This document shows positions 35,601-42,642 of a stretch of DNA of 64,000 bases, in pieces. The DNA is from CADEEX01 sp964577955 (GTDB lineage: Bacteria > Acidobacteriota > Vicinamibacteria > Vicinamibacterales > CAVVIG01): positions 182,247 through 246,246 of the forward strand of contig CAZOAZ010000003.1 of NCBI GenBank assembly GCA_964577955.1. The letters run 5' to 3'. The notes beneath the pieces were generated by a model, which worked only from the letters and a program-made list of their open reading frames with translations, ran no database searches and had not been told where the DNA came from. Position 1 is the first letter of the stretch. Each line of letters starts with the position of its first letter. The translations under genes were made by a program, and so were the position numbers.

Positions 35601-38600
35601 CGGTGGCGGCATCTCGAACGGGCGCCTCGATGCCGACGGCTTGATCCTGGTGGCCGGTGGGACGATGAGTGTCGGCAATACCACAATCGATTCCAATGTC
35701 GCATCGTCGTTTGGGGGCGGGATCGCGAGCGCCGGTCCGCTGACGGTGACCGGCAGCGCGATCAGCAGGAACAAAGTTGCGGGCGCGGCGGTGCGGGCCG
35801 GGGGCGGTATCTACTCCATCGCGCCGTTGACGATGACTGGTGGCTACATCATCACGAACCAGGCGTTCAACGGCGCAGGCGTGTGCATGGCCGGACAGTC
35901 GTTGAGCATCACTGGCACCAGTATCAGCGGAAACACTGCCGCGAATGCCGGCGGTGGCATTTCGATCGGCTTCGCTCGGACATTCGTCGTGCCGCCGGCG
36001 CCGCGCGCGCTGGCTCTGACGGATGTGATCCTTGAAGACAACGTGGCTGGCGGCGGGGGAGGGATCTACAGCGCGCTCCAGACCGGCGATGTGCTGACGG
36101 TCGATCACGCGATCGTTCGGCGCAACAGCGGATCCTCGGGAGGCGGCGGTCTGTTACTCGCCGGCGGCACGCAGATCGTGCGGAATGATTCACAAATCCT
36201 GGACAACAGCGGCGGCCGCTACGGCGGGGGGGTCTTCGTACAGGATTTCGTGAGCGGTGGTGTCAGGGTCACGATTGACGGCGGCGTCATCGCCGGCAAC
36301 GACGTGATCGGCGCGACCAGTCCTATCGACAGCGCCGGCGGTGGCGGAATCTGGACGTCGGCCCGTCAAGGCGGCAGCCTCGTGACGTTGACCGGCGTCG
36401 TAGTGAGCGACAACCGGGCACCGCTCAGCGTCGGCGGGGCGATTCTCAATCTCGGCCAGATGGCCATCAACGGCAGCGTGTTGAGCGGCAATCTGGCGCA
36501 AAACGGCGGTGCGCTCGCCAACGGGACGAGCGTCGATTTCGGCGGGCCGGCGACCATCAGCAGGTCGTTCATCAACTTCAACGTCGCTCTGATGCGCGGC
36601 GGAGCAGTCCATACCGCGAGCCCTGCCGGCGGTCCGGCCTCGGACGTGACTACGTTGATAGAGACGTTGCTCGACAGCAACCGCGCCGCGATTGGCGGCG
36701 GGATCGCCGTGACGGCAAATACCACCGTGGATCTCCGCCGCGGTACGAGCCTGTTCAACAACGTGGCGACGGTCATCGGCGGCGGCGTCTACAACGTCGG
36801 CCTGCTCAACATCGAAGCGACGACGATTGGCGCCAACCGCGCCGATTCAGGAGGCGCGATCTACAACACCAGCGGGGTTGCGGTGATCGAGCGCAGCACC
36901 ATCACCCAGAACCGGGCGCGAGTCGCCGCCGGAATCAACGTCGCCACGTGCTGTGTCGCGATTTACAGCTCGACCATCAGCGGGAACGTCGGGACCGACG
37001 GCGGCGGCGCCCTCGATGTCACGAACGCCCCATCGACCAATCCGGGAACGTTTGACGTGCGAGTGGCCGACTCCACTCTCGTGAACAATGTCGGTTCTTC
37101 CGGCGTCGTCAACTCCGCATACGTCTATATGACCGGAACGATCCTCGCTGGAAACCGCCAGCCAGGCGGATCGTTCTCCGAGTGCCTGACACCGTCGGGT
37201 GCCGTTGGCGCGCGCTGGTACAGCTTCGACAACCTGATTGGGCAGGACGGCGGTTGCCCGTTGACGACACTGGCCGCCGCGGAGCTGATGGGCCTGCGGA
37301 CCATCGATCAGGCGACTCTGTTTACGACGGTGATCGGCCCACTGCAGGCCAATGGCGGGCCGACCGCGACGCACGCCTTGTTGCCCGGCAGTCTCGCGAT
37401 CGATGCCAACACGGTTTGGGCACGGGCGGTCGATCAGCGCGGCTTGCCGCGCGTGATGGATGGCGACGGCGACGGTCTCGTGGCCGGTGACGTGGGCGCG
37501 GTTGAGGAGCAGAACGTCTCGGCCTCTCCGATACCGGTGCTCAACACGCTGGCGCCGGCGTCGGCTGCCAGTGGTGCGGCGCTTACGACGATCACCGTCA
37601 ACGGCCATGGATTCACCCCCGGCTCAATCGCGCTCTGGAATGGCATGCCGCGGGTAACCTTCGCGCTCAGTTCCACGCGGTTGCTGGTCACGCTGCAGCC
37701 CGGTGACGTGACGGCCACGGAACAGCTTGCGACGGTGCTGGTGGCGGTCAGAAATCCGGTGGAGCAGGTGTCGAACCCTCTGGCCTTCACGATTCGTGGT
37801 CCGAATGTCGCGACACTCGGGACCGCCGTCGTTCCGCCAGGTTCAAGTGGCGGCGCCCTTGCCGCGGGGATCAGCGCCACGCTCACGAACAACGGCGCCG
37901 GAACGCCGGCCGCGGTCGTCACCGTCGCGTCCTACGCCGGCAACCCCGGGATCGGCACGATCTTCTTCTCTCACGCGTTCTATGACCTCCAGGTAGTCGG
38001 CGCGGACGCGTCGGATTCAGTCATCGCGAATTTCTACTATCCGTTCACTGTGAGCGGTGCCGCTGAAGCGGCCTTGGTGCTGCGCTATTGGACCGGCAGT
38101 GCCTGGGCGCCAGTACTCCTGTCCGGCGGCGCCGTGCCTCTCAAAGACATGACCGACAACGTCGACGGCCTGCTTTTGACTGGCGGCAAGTTCAGCGTGA
38201 CACTCGACGGCACCAGCACGCCGCCGATCACTGCCTTGGGTGGGACGGTGTTCGCGCTCGCCGAAGTCGAGACGCGGCAAGCGCGACTCTCCGGTAGCGG
38301 CTACAACTCGCCGGAAACGCCCGCGTATCGCGCGACCTTCTCAGTTGACGTCAGCGACACGTCGTCGGCGAGCGGTGCGGTGAAGTATTCGTACGCGCGC
38401 ACGCGCATGAACATGGTCAGTAGCTCCGTCACATCGTACGCGGTTAGCGGCAGCCTCGCGACGATTGAGGGAGCCGCGTCCGTCAACAACGCCGCAGGCT
38501 ACACCTTCACCGCGACCGCAAACGCCGCGGCGCCGAACAGCTTTGCATTGGTGATTCGGCGCGGCGACGGAAGCGTCTATTACTCCGCGCCGGCGCTGCC

Positions 38601-38634
38601 GCTGGCTGGCGGTGGATTCACCCTGACGCCCTGA
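32659..38634 (+). CDS. Giant secreted mosaic protein (propeller, adhesion-type domains, beta-helix, IPT/TIG)
   Basis: 1991 residues with a signal peptide (RSARVLTATLVLCLTLQLTT). Domains in order: seven PD40/TolB-like repeats with the motif ISADGRYVAF (about 55-450), matching a seven-bladed propeller; two CARDB/DUF11-like Ig domains (about 455-705); and a CSLREA-like segment with KCTLVEAI in place of C-S-L-R-E-A (about 712-745). Then come a long right-handed beta-helix rich in GGGI/GGG turns (about 770-1500), a choice-of-anchor segment (ANGGPTATHALLPGSLAIDA, about 1562-1585) and an IPT/TIG domain (about 1624-1710). The 280-residue C-terminus is unassigned. Probably a surface or exported adhesion/binding protein. 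There is no PEP-CTERM on this protein, but the next gene has one. Confidence 0.85.
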   Translation: MSRRRSARVLTATLVLCLTLQLTTRGQVATGVELVTITPAGVAGGGEDFIDGVNVYGTGQGNISADNRLVVFSSASTTLVAGDANGVQDVFLRDRATGATTLVSLATGGAQGNGASGQPVISADGRYVAFISVATNLVAGDTNQQFDDVGAPYAASGYDIFVRDLQTQTTVRASVGSSGVEAEYGVVNMAPSISADGRYVAFTSQSRNLAPGEIDNFNLDVFVRDLTFETTERVSVRPDGVEIVGADAFMPSISADGGRVVFTVFDNTLAGPTPSVPSNLVRSVYLRDRTFGQTVLVSARPDGTPADYVISDFPMISADGRYVSFASWEDLDPAYPDSAEETLMDGPFADIFVRDLQTGTTRRASLPYPDGAAEESGRISAISRTGRFVAYHNNRDMVVRDMIANTTAVIRPPDGSSPPVYNVTLSQDGRYIFAESFTDLVAQDTNGIIDAYLFSVPAPDGADLSLTLTASTTQPAVGSDVTLTVTVANAGDQTANGITANLALPTGLSYVSDNGSGTFASGTWSIASLAKGATASLQVVAHLDTLLPVTVNAEIMSATPFDPDSTPGNGSAAEDDQKKIILTPQVIDLSLSLTTGTFTPPLNSNLPLTLSLANTGTVGATGVAARLPLPAGLSFVSSNGAGAYDSNTGIWTVGAIAVSASPVLHVVARVTTTAQIDLSAEVTAANETDRDSTPNNNIPTEDDQGFLRLTPVKTDIVVNDTTGIVDPLDGKCTLVEAIIAANTDMPTGSAVGECAGGSGPDMIHLRALTPPYRYAVAHNAQFGPTALPVITTDITIDGGGAAIERDAAIGTPQFRLFVIDSAGRLVLDHVIVRRGIAAGFAGAPFAAFFGGGIYNAGRLELEGSIVANNAAACDGGGIHSLGPLLVRGNSVIESNTTSCSGGGIGAFFAGTVSVTDSIIRNNVAFEGGAGLFIHGTATATLARSRVLDNGAVTDGGGIFTHNADANLTITESEIRGNSAQYGGGISNGRLDADGLILVAGGTMSVGNTTIDSNVASSFGGGIASAGPLTVTGSAISRNKVAGAAVRAGGGIYSIAPLTMTGGYIITNQAFNGAGVCMAGQSLSITGTSISGNTAANAGGGISIGFARTFVVPPAPRALALTDVILEDNVAGGGGGIYSALQTGDVLTVDHAIVRRNSGSSGGGGLLLAGGTQIVRNDSQILDNSGGRYGGGVFVQDFVSGGVRVTIDGGVIAGNDVIGATSPIDSAGGGGIWTSARQGGSLVTLTGVVVSDNRAPLSVGGAILNLGQMAINGSVLSGNLAQNGGALANGTSVDFGGPATISRSFINFNVALMRGGAVHTASPAGGPASDVTTLIETLLDSNRAAIGGGIAVTANTTVDLRRGTSLFNNVATVIGGGVYNVGLLNIEATTIGANRADSGGAIYNTSGVAVIERSTITQNRARVAAGINVATCCVAIYSSTISGNVGTDGGGALDVTNAPSTNPGTFDVRVADSTLVNNVGSSGVVNSAYVYMTGTILAGNRQPGGSFSECLTPSGAVGARWYSFDNLIGQDGGCPLTTLAAAELMGLRTIDQATLFTTVIGPLQANGGPTATHALLPGSLAIDANTVWARAVDQRGLPRVMDGDGDGLVAGDVGAVEEQNVSASPIPVLNTLAPASAASGAALTTITVNGHGFTPGSIALWNGMPRVTFALSSTRLLVTLQPGDVTATEQLATVLVAVRNPVEQVSNPLAFTIRGPNVATLGTAVVPPGSSGGALAAGISATLTNNGAGTPAAVVTVASYAGNPGIGTIFFSHAFYDLQVVGADASDSVIANFYYPFTVSGAAEAALVLRYWTGSAWAPVLLSGGAVPLKDMTDNVDGLLLTGGKFSVTLDGTSTPPITALGGTVFALAEVETRQARLSGSGYNSPETPAYRATFSVDVSDTSSASGAVKYSYARTRMNMVSSSVTSYAVSGSLATIEGAASVNNAAGYTFTATANAAAPNSFALVIRRGDGSVYYSAPALPLAGGGFTLTP

Positions 38635-38649
38635 GATTGGACGACAACG

Positions 38650-39207
38650 ATGACGATGCAGACGATGAAGCGAATGGCGGGACGCCTGGGACTGTGTGCC
38701 GGCTTGCTGAGTGTGCCGACGCTCGCGAATGCGACGCCGATCGCGAGCCTGACGTATGTCGAGACCGCTTTGTCGGGCGGTCTGGTGCAGTATGACTACA
38801 CGCTCGCCAACCTCGGCGACCCGGTCGCGGACGCCGGACTCGATCTGTACGATCTGACAATCTTCTTTTCGGCCGCGGTTGACTACGACAGCGGGGCCGC
38901 GCCCTGGGACATCATCGGTGGCAGCGGGTTCGTCAATGCGTTCTCGATTGCGCCAGGATTGCCTCCGGTCGGGACCGATGTCGGGCCGGGCCAGTCCCTT
39001 GGTGGATTCCGCTTCGTCCTGACCGGTCCGGTCGGCGATGCGGCCTTTTCGGCCCTCTTTTTCAATCCCGTCGATCCGTCCAATCCGGTTGTTTTCGACG
39101 GCACGGCCGCCGCAGCCGCTCCCGCTGCGGTTCCCGAACCGGCGACTCTCGGCCTGATCGGCCTGGGCGCGATTGGCGCGGTGATGCGGCGGAGGCGGAT
39201 TACTTAA
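38650..39207 (+). CDS. PEP-CTERM sorting-domain protein
   Basis: 185 residues. A signal peptide (LGLCAGLLSVPTLANA) precedes a beta-rich, Asp/Gly-rich domain. The C-terminal tripartite sorting signal reads VPEPATLGLIGLGAIGAVMRRRR: the PEP motif, a hydrophobic helix and an Arg cluster. Such proteins are cleaved and anchored by an exosortase (EpsH type), usually in exopolysaccharide-producing Gram-negatives; no exosortase is in this window. It follows the giant protein by 15 nt and is probably co-transcribed. Its end overlaps the converging SemiSWEET gene by 8 nt. Confidence 0.88.
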   Translation: MTMQTMKRMAGRLGLCAGLLSVPTLANATPIASLTYVETALSGGLVQYDYTLANLGDPVADAGLDLYDLTIFFSAAVDYDSGAAPWDIIGGSGFVNAFSIAPGLPPVGTDVGPGQSLGGFRFVLTGPVGDAAFSALFFNPVDPSNPVVFDGTAAAAAPAAVPEPATLGLIGLGAIGAVMRRRRIT

Positions 39208-39463
39208 ACGTCCACTTCATCGCGAGCAACGCCAGCGCCAGCGCCAGCGTGACGGCGTTGCTCACAATCACCGGCAGCGCCGCTGTCATCACGCCGTACC
39301 CAATCCAGCCCGCCACCCCGATCGCAAACGTCACCAGCATCGTCGCCGAGAGGTCGGCGACCGACTTCCGCCGCCACGACCGCACCACTTGCGGGATGAA
39401 CGAGAGCGTCGTCAGCGTTCCCGACACCAAACCGACGACGAGACTGGGAGACGAATCGGCCAC
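39200..39463 (-). CDS. SemiSWEET-type sugar transporter (PQ-loop)
   Basis: 87 residues with three membrane helices and the PQ motif in TTLSFIPQVVRSWRRKS, followed by ATMLVTFAIGVAGWIGYG. This is the size and layout of bacterial SemiSWEETs, which dimerise to form a sugar facilitator. Substrate unknown. It is single-gene and convergent with the PEP-CTERM gene. Confidence 0.88.
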   Translation of the reverse strand: MADSSPSLVVGLVSGTLTTLSFIPQVVRSWRRKSVADLSATMLVTFAIGVAGWIGYGVMTAALPVIVSNAVTLALALALLAMKWTFK

Positions 39464-39497
39464 GACCCAAATGGTATGCTAACGGCCTCACACCGCG

Positions 39498-39911
39498 ATG
39501 ACCGAGGATCGCCCCAAGTACCGCCCGCTCGAGCGCTTCTGGCCGTACAAGGAGCTGCCCGAGCAGCCGACCGACGAGGAACTCGCGGCCATCGATCCCG
39601 AGCTGCACGAAACGCTCTTCGGATCGGAGCGGCGTCCGTTTTCCATCACGCTCGTGTTCCCCCGACTGGCCGTCGACGGTTTTGCGCACGCGCTCGACCT
39701 GGCGCGCGGCGCGGCGGAATTCCGGGAGACCGGCAAGGACGCGGACCTGCGCTACCGCGCGCGGTTCTGGTCGAGCGACGCGGCCAAACTCCACGAGCTC
39801 TTTCTCATCGTCGGCGCGGCTGACGCCACTGAAGTCCTGATCGACGACCGTCCGCTGCCGTTCGCCCGCGAGTTGTGGCTGCCGCTGGTCTGGTTTCTCC
39901 TTCCGAGATAG
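39498..39911 (+). CDS. Protein of unknown function
   Basis: 137 residues, acidic N-terminus (PLERFWPYKELPEQPTDEELAAIDPELHE) then an alternating strand-helix region (PFSITLVFPRL, RYRARFWSSDAAKLHELFLIV, LWLPLVWFLLP). No signal peptide or known motif. It is 6 nt upstream of the next gene on the same strand, so they form a pair. I do not recognise the family. Confidence 0.6.
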   Translation: MTEDRPKYRPLERFWPYKELPEQPTDEELAAIDPELHETLFGSERRPFSITLVFPRLAVDGFAHALDLARGAAEFRETGKDADLRYRARFWSSDAAKLHELFLIVGAADATEVLIDDRPLPFARELWLPLVWFLLPR

Positions 39912-39916
39912 CCGCC

Positions 39917-40498
39917 GTGCCAGGTGGAGAAGTCGAACGCGATTTGAACCGGCTGGAAGCCGAACTCAGGCGTCTCGAGGCGGAATACAACATGTTCTTC
40001 TCGGGCCGGGCGCCGAAGCCGCCGTGGGAGACGCGCAAGCGAGTCGAGGCGCTCGTCAAGCAGTACGACCGGATGTCGATTCAGAACACCGGCGAACGGT
40101 TCCGCTTCAGCACGCTTCAATCACGATTTGCGGCCTTCATCGATCTCTGGGACCGTGGATTGCGGGCGCGGGAAGAAGGGCGAAGCGGTCCGTTTCCAGC
40201 CCCGAAGACCAGCCATGAACCGACGCGCCATGGCGACCGGATTCTCCACGTCGCGTCGTTCCGGGATCCGATGGCCGAGATGGACAAGCTCCACGATCTC
40301 TACGACTCGGTGGCCGAGGCGCGACGGGAAGTGGGCGCCGACAGCGTCCCGTTTCACCGCTTTGCCGAGTTGGTCAAGACGCAGGTTCAGAAGATGCGCG
40401 AGAGCGGCAGCTCCGAGGTGGCGTTTCGCGTGGCGGTGAAGGACGGGAAGGTGGACTTTACGGCGCGGGCGCTCGGAGGAGAGTCGGGAAACCGCTGA
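39917..40498 (+). CDS. Coiled-coil protein with a conserved EYNMFFSGR motif
   Basis: 193 residues from GTG at 39917, six nt after the previous stop. The N-terminus is helical (VERDLNRLEAELRRLEAEYNMFFSGR) and continues PKPPWETRKRVEALVKQYDRM. I recall a similar 'EYNMFF.GR..PPWE' block in proteins described from myxobacteria (MXAN_5187-like), of unknown function. The C-terminal half (FHRFAELVKTQVQKM, EVAFRVAVKDGKVDFTAR) is a small alpha/beta unit. Cytoplasmic. A perfect hairpin follows the stop. Confidence 0.65.
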   Translation: MPGGEVERDLNRLEAELRRLEAEYNMFFSGRAPKPPWETRKRVEALVKQYDRMSIQNTGERFRFSTLQSRFAAFIDLWDRGLRAREEGRSGPFPAPKTSHEPTRHGDRILHVASFRDPMAEMDKLHDLYDSVAEARREVGADSVPFHRFAELVKTQVQKMRESGSSEVAFRVAVKDGKVDFTARALGGESGNR

Positions 40499-40522
40499 CC
40501 GGACGCCCCGAAGGGCGTCCGG
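40499..40522. terminator. Perfect 10-bp hairpin between convergent genes
   Basis: Arms CCGGACGCCC and GGGCGTCCGG with a CGAA tetraloop begin at the stop of the coiled-coil gene and lie 17 nt from the end of the cold-shock gene. No T tract on either strand. It is probably a shared transcript-end hairpin. Confidence 0.55.
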
Positions 40523-40539
40523 CCTGCTGGAGTTGGTGG

Positions 40540-40743
40540 CTAGATCTTGGTGACGTTGCCGGCCTGCGGGCCTTTGGGACCGTCAACGATCTCGAACTCC
40601 ACCGCCTGGCCTTCCTCGAGCGAACGGAACCCGTCGCCCTGGATAGCCGAGTAGTGGACGAAGACATCGCTGCCTCCATCACGTTCGATAAACCCATAAC
40701 CTTTGGCGTTGTTGAACCACTTGACTTTGCCGGTGATACGCAT
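40540..40743 (-). CDS. Cold-shock protein (CspA family)
   Basis: 67 residues, a single cold-shock domain. RNP1 is KGYGFIERD and RNP2 is DVFVHYSAI; KVKWFNNAKGYGF is the classic opening. It binds single-stranded RNA/DNA as a chaperone. ATG at 40743 is preceded by AGGA in a leader of up to about 100 nt that can fold into a hairpin (40767-40788). The longer open frame upstream is leader, not protein. Confidence 0.95.
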   Translation of the reverse strand: MRITGKVKWFNNAKGYGFIERDGGSDVFVHYSAIQGDGFRSLEEGQAVEFEIVDGPKGPQAGNVTKI

Positions 40744-40766
40744 CGTTCTATTCCTGCTCTTGCTGT

Positions 40767-40788
40767 GACGCAGCCGGGAAGCCGCGTC
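40767..40788 (-). promoter_or_regulatory. Hairpin in the cold-shock gene leader
   Basis: On the minus strand GACGCGGCT pairs with GGCTGCGTC around a TCCC loop (8-9 bp with G-U pairs). It is placed 24 nt upstream of the csp start. Structured leaders control translation of many csp mRNAs; that role here is inferred. Confidence 0.35.
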
Positions 40789-40849
40789 AGTAAACCAACC
40801 CCGAACGTGTGCCGCTTCCGGACAAGCCCGGAATGAGCTACCTCGGAGC

Positions 40850-40874
40850 AAAAAAAAAGACCGCGTCTGCGGCC
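40850..40874 (-). terminator. Minus-strand intrinsic terminator-like hairpin with T9
   Basis: On the minus strand GGCCGC-AGAC-GCGGTC is followed by nine T residues. It lies between csp and purH and would stop leftward transcription entering the csp promoter region from antisense of purH. Confidence 0.5.
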
Positions 40875-40934
40875 TTTCCCTTACGGCGCCAGGCCCGCCC
40901 GGCGTCGGGGAGATAATACTGGACTTCCTTTTCT

Positions 40935-42560
40935 ATGCCAAGAGCCCTGGTGAGTGTTTCCGATAAGAGCGGCGTCGTCGACCTGGGTCGCGGTCTCGTC
41001 GCGCGTGGTTTTGAACTGGTGTCGACCGGCGGTACGGCGCGCACGTTGAGCGAGGCCGGTCTGCCGGTCACGAACGTGTCCGACGTCACCGGTTTCCCCG
41101 AAATGCTCGACGGCCGCGTGAAGACGCTGCATCCGAAGCTGCACGGCGGCATTCTCGCCCGCCGCGATCGCCACGACGATCTGGCGGCGCTCGAGAGCCA
41201 CGGGATCGGCCTGGTGGATATCGTCGTCGTCAATCTGTATCCGTTCGTGAAGGCCGCCGCGAATCCGGCGACGCCGTTCGACACGCTCATCGAGGAGATC
41301 GACATTGGTGGCCCATCGATGGTGCGGGCCGCCGCCAAGAATTTCCGCGGCGTGCTCGTCGTTGTCGACCCGGCCGACTATGGGCCGCTGCTCGAGGCGC
41401 TCGATGCCGGCCCGACGCTGGCCTTTCGCTTCGACTTGATGCGGAAGGCGCTGGCCCATACCGCGTCGTACGACACCGCGATTACACGGACCCTCGCCAC
41501 GGTCGCGGTGGCCGGCGACCGCTTCGATCGTCCCGAGTCCGCGGATGAGTCGCTGGCGCCCGCGGCGGAACTGTCGCTCGAGAAGATTCGCGATCTCCGT
41601 TACGGCGAGAACCCGCACCAGCGCGGTGCCTGGTACTCGAACCGCGCCGACAACGGACGCGTCGTCACGCCGTCGGGATTTGGCGCCGCCACGATCCTGC
41701 AGGGGCGCGAGCTGTCCTACACGAACCTCCTGGATCTCGATTCAGCGGCCCGCATTGCGCTCGAGTTCGACGAGCCCGCGGCGGTCGTCGTCAAGCATAC
41801 GAACCCGTGCGGTGTGGCGATCGGCGACACGGCGGTCGACGCCTACATTCGGGCGCGGGAAGCCGACAGCCTGTCGGCCTTCGGCGGCATCGTCGCGATG
41901 AACCGGCCGATCGACCTCGCGGCGGCCGAAGCGATCATCTCGACGTTCATCGAAGCCGTCGTAGCGCCGGCGGTGGAGCCTGAGGCCCGGGACGTGCTCG
42001 CAAAGAAGGCGCGGATGCGGATCGTGACCGCCGACTTTGGGGCCTTGCGTCGCGGCGGCATCGAATTCCGGACGATTCTCGGCGCGATGCTGGCCCAGGA
42101 GCGCGACGTGGTCATCGAGGCGCAAGAGGCCTGGAGCAACGGCAGCCTGCCGGAAGGGCTTCGTGTCGTCACCAAGCGAGCGCCGACCGCGGAAGAGTGG
42201 GAGGCGCTGCGGTTCGCGTGGCGAATCTGCGCGCACGTCAAGTCCAACACGGTGATCTTCACCAACGCGAAGCAGACGCTCGCGGTGGGCGCCGGTCAGA
42301 TGAGCCGCGTCGATGCCGTCAACGTGGCCGTGATGAAGGCGCGCGAGCGCGCCAAAACCTTGTCGCGTCCGCTCGCCGGATCGGTGGCCGCGTCGGACGC
42401 CTACTTCCCGTTCCGCGACGGTCTCGATGCCGTGGCCGCCGCTGGCGCGACCGCCGTCGTCCAGCCGGGTGGGTCCGTTCGTGATCCAGAGGTGATCGCC
42501 GCTGCCGACGAGTTCGGACTGGCGATGGTCTTCACGGGACGCAGACACTTCAGACACTGA
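40935..42560 (+). CDS. purH: Bifunctional AICAR transformylase / IMP cyclohydrolase
   Basis: 541 residues, normal length. The N-terminal MGS-like cyclohydrolase domain (about 1-195) contains VSDKSGVVDLGRGL, STGGTART, DGRVKTLHPKLHGG and EEIDIGGPSMVRAAAKN. The C-terminal transformylase carries RYGENPHQRGAWY, VVKHTNPCGVAIG (catalytic Lys-His) and the ending PGGSVRDPEVIAAADE. It performs the last two steps of purine synthesis to IMP. It stands alone on this strand and converges with hldA over a REP pair. Confidence 0.97.
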   Translation: MPRALVSVSDKSGVVDLGRGLVARGFELVSTGGTARTLSEAGLPVTNVSDVTGFPEMLDGRVKTLHPKLHGGILARRDRHDDLAALESHGIGLVDIVVVNLYPFVKAAANPATPFDTLIEEIDIGGPSMVRAAAKNFRGVLVVVDPADYGPLLEALDAGPTLAFRFDLMRKALAHTASYDTAITRTLATVAVAGDRFDRPESADESLAPAAELSLEKIRDLRYGENPHQRGAWYSNRADNGRVVTPSGFGAATILQGRELSYTNLLDLDSAARIALEFDEPAAVVVKHTNPCGVAIGDTAVDAYIRAREADSLSAFGGIVAMNRPIDLAAAEAIISTFIEAVVAPAVEPEARDVLAKKARMRIVTADFGALRRGGIEFRTILGAMLAQERDVVIEAQEAWSNGSLPEGLRVVTKRAPTAEEWEALRFAWRICAHVKSNTVIFTNAKQTLAVGAGQMSRVDAVNVAVMKARERAKTLSRPLAGSVAASDAYFPFRDGLDAVAAAGATAVVQPGGSVRDPEVIAAADEFGLAMVFTGRRHFRH

Positions 42561-42569
42561 CGACGTACG

Positions 42570-42637
42570 CGAACAAGCTGAAGCGTGTCCCTGCCGATGC
42601 CGCGTGATCCCGGTAGGGACAGGCTTCAGCCTGTCCG
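42570..42637. repeat. Head-to-head pair of REP-like palindromes between purH and hldA
   Basis: A decayed reverse copy (42570-42596) and an intact forward copy (42611-42637, core GACAGGCTTCAGCCTGTC at 42618-42635) lie between two convergent genes, the same arrangement as at 28152-28221. Confidence 0.75.
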
Positions 42638-42642
42638 ATCAT

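Noticed and set aside
34426..36108. 560-codon antisense frame across the beta-helix
   Set aside because: It mirrors the Gly/Asn-rich repeats of the sense protein and shows no independent features.
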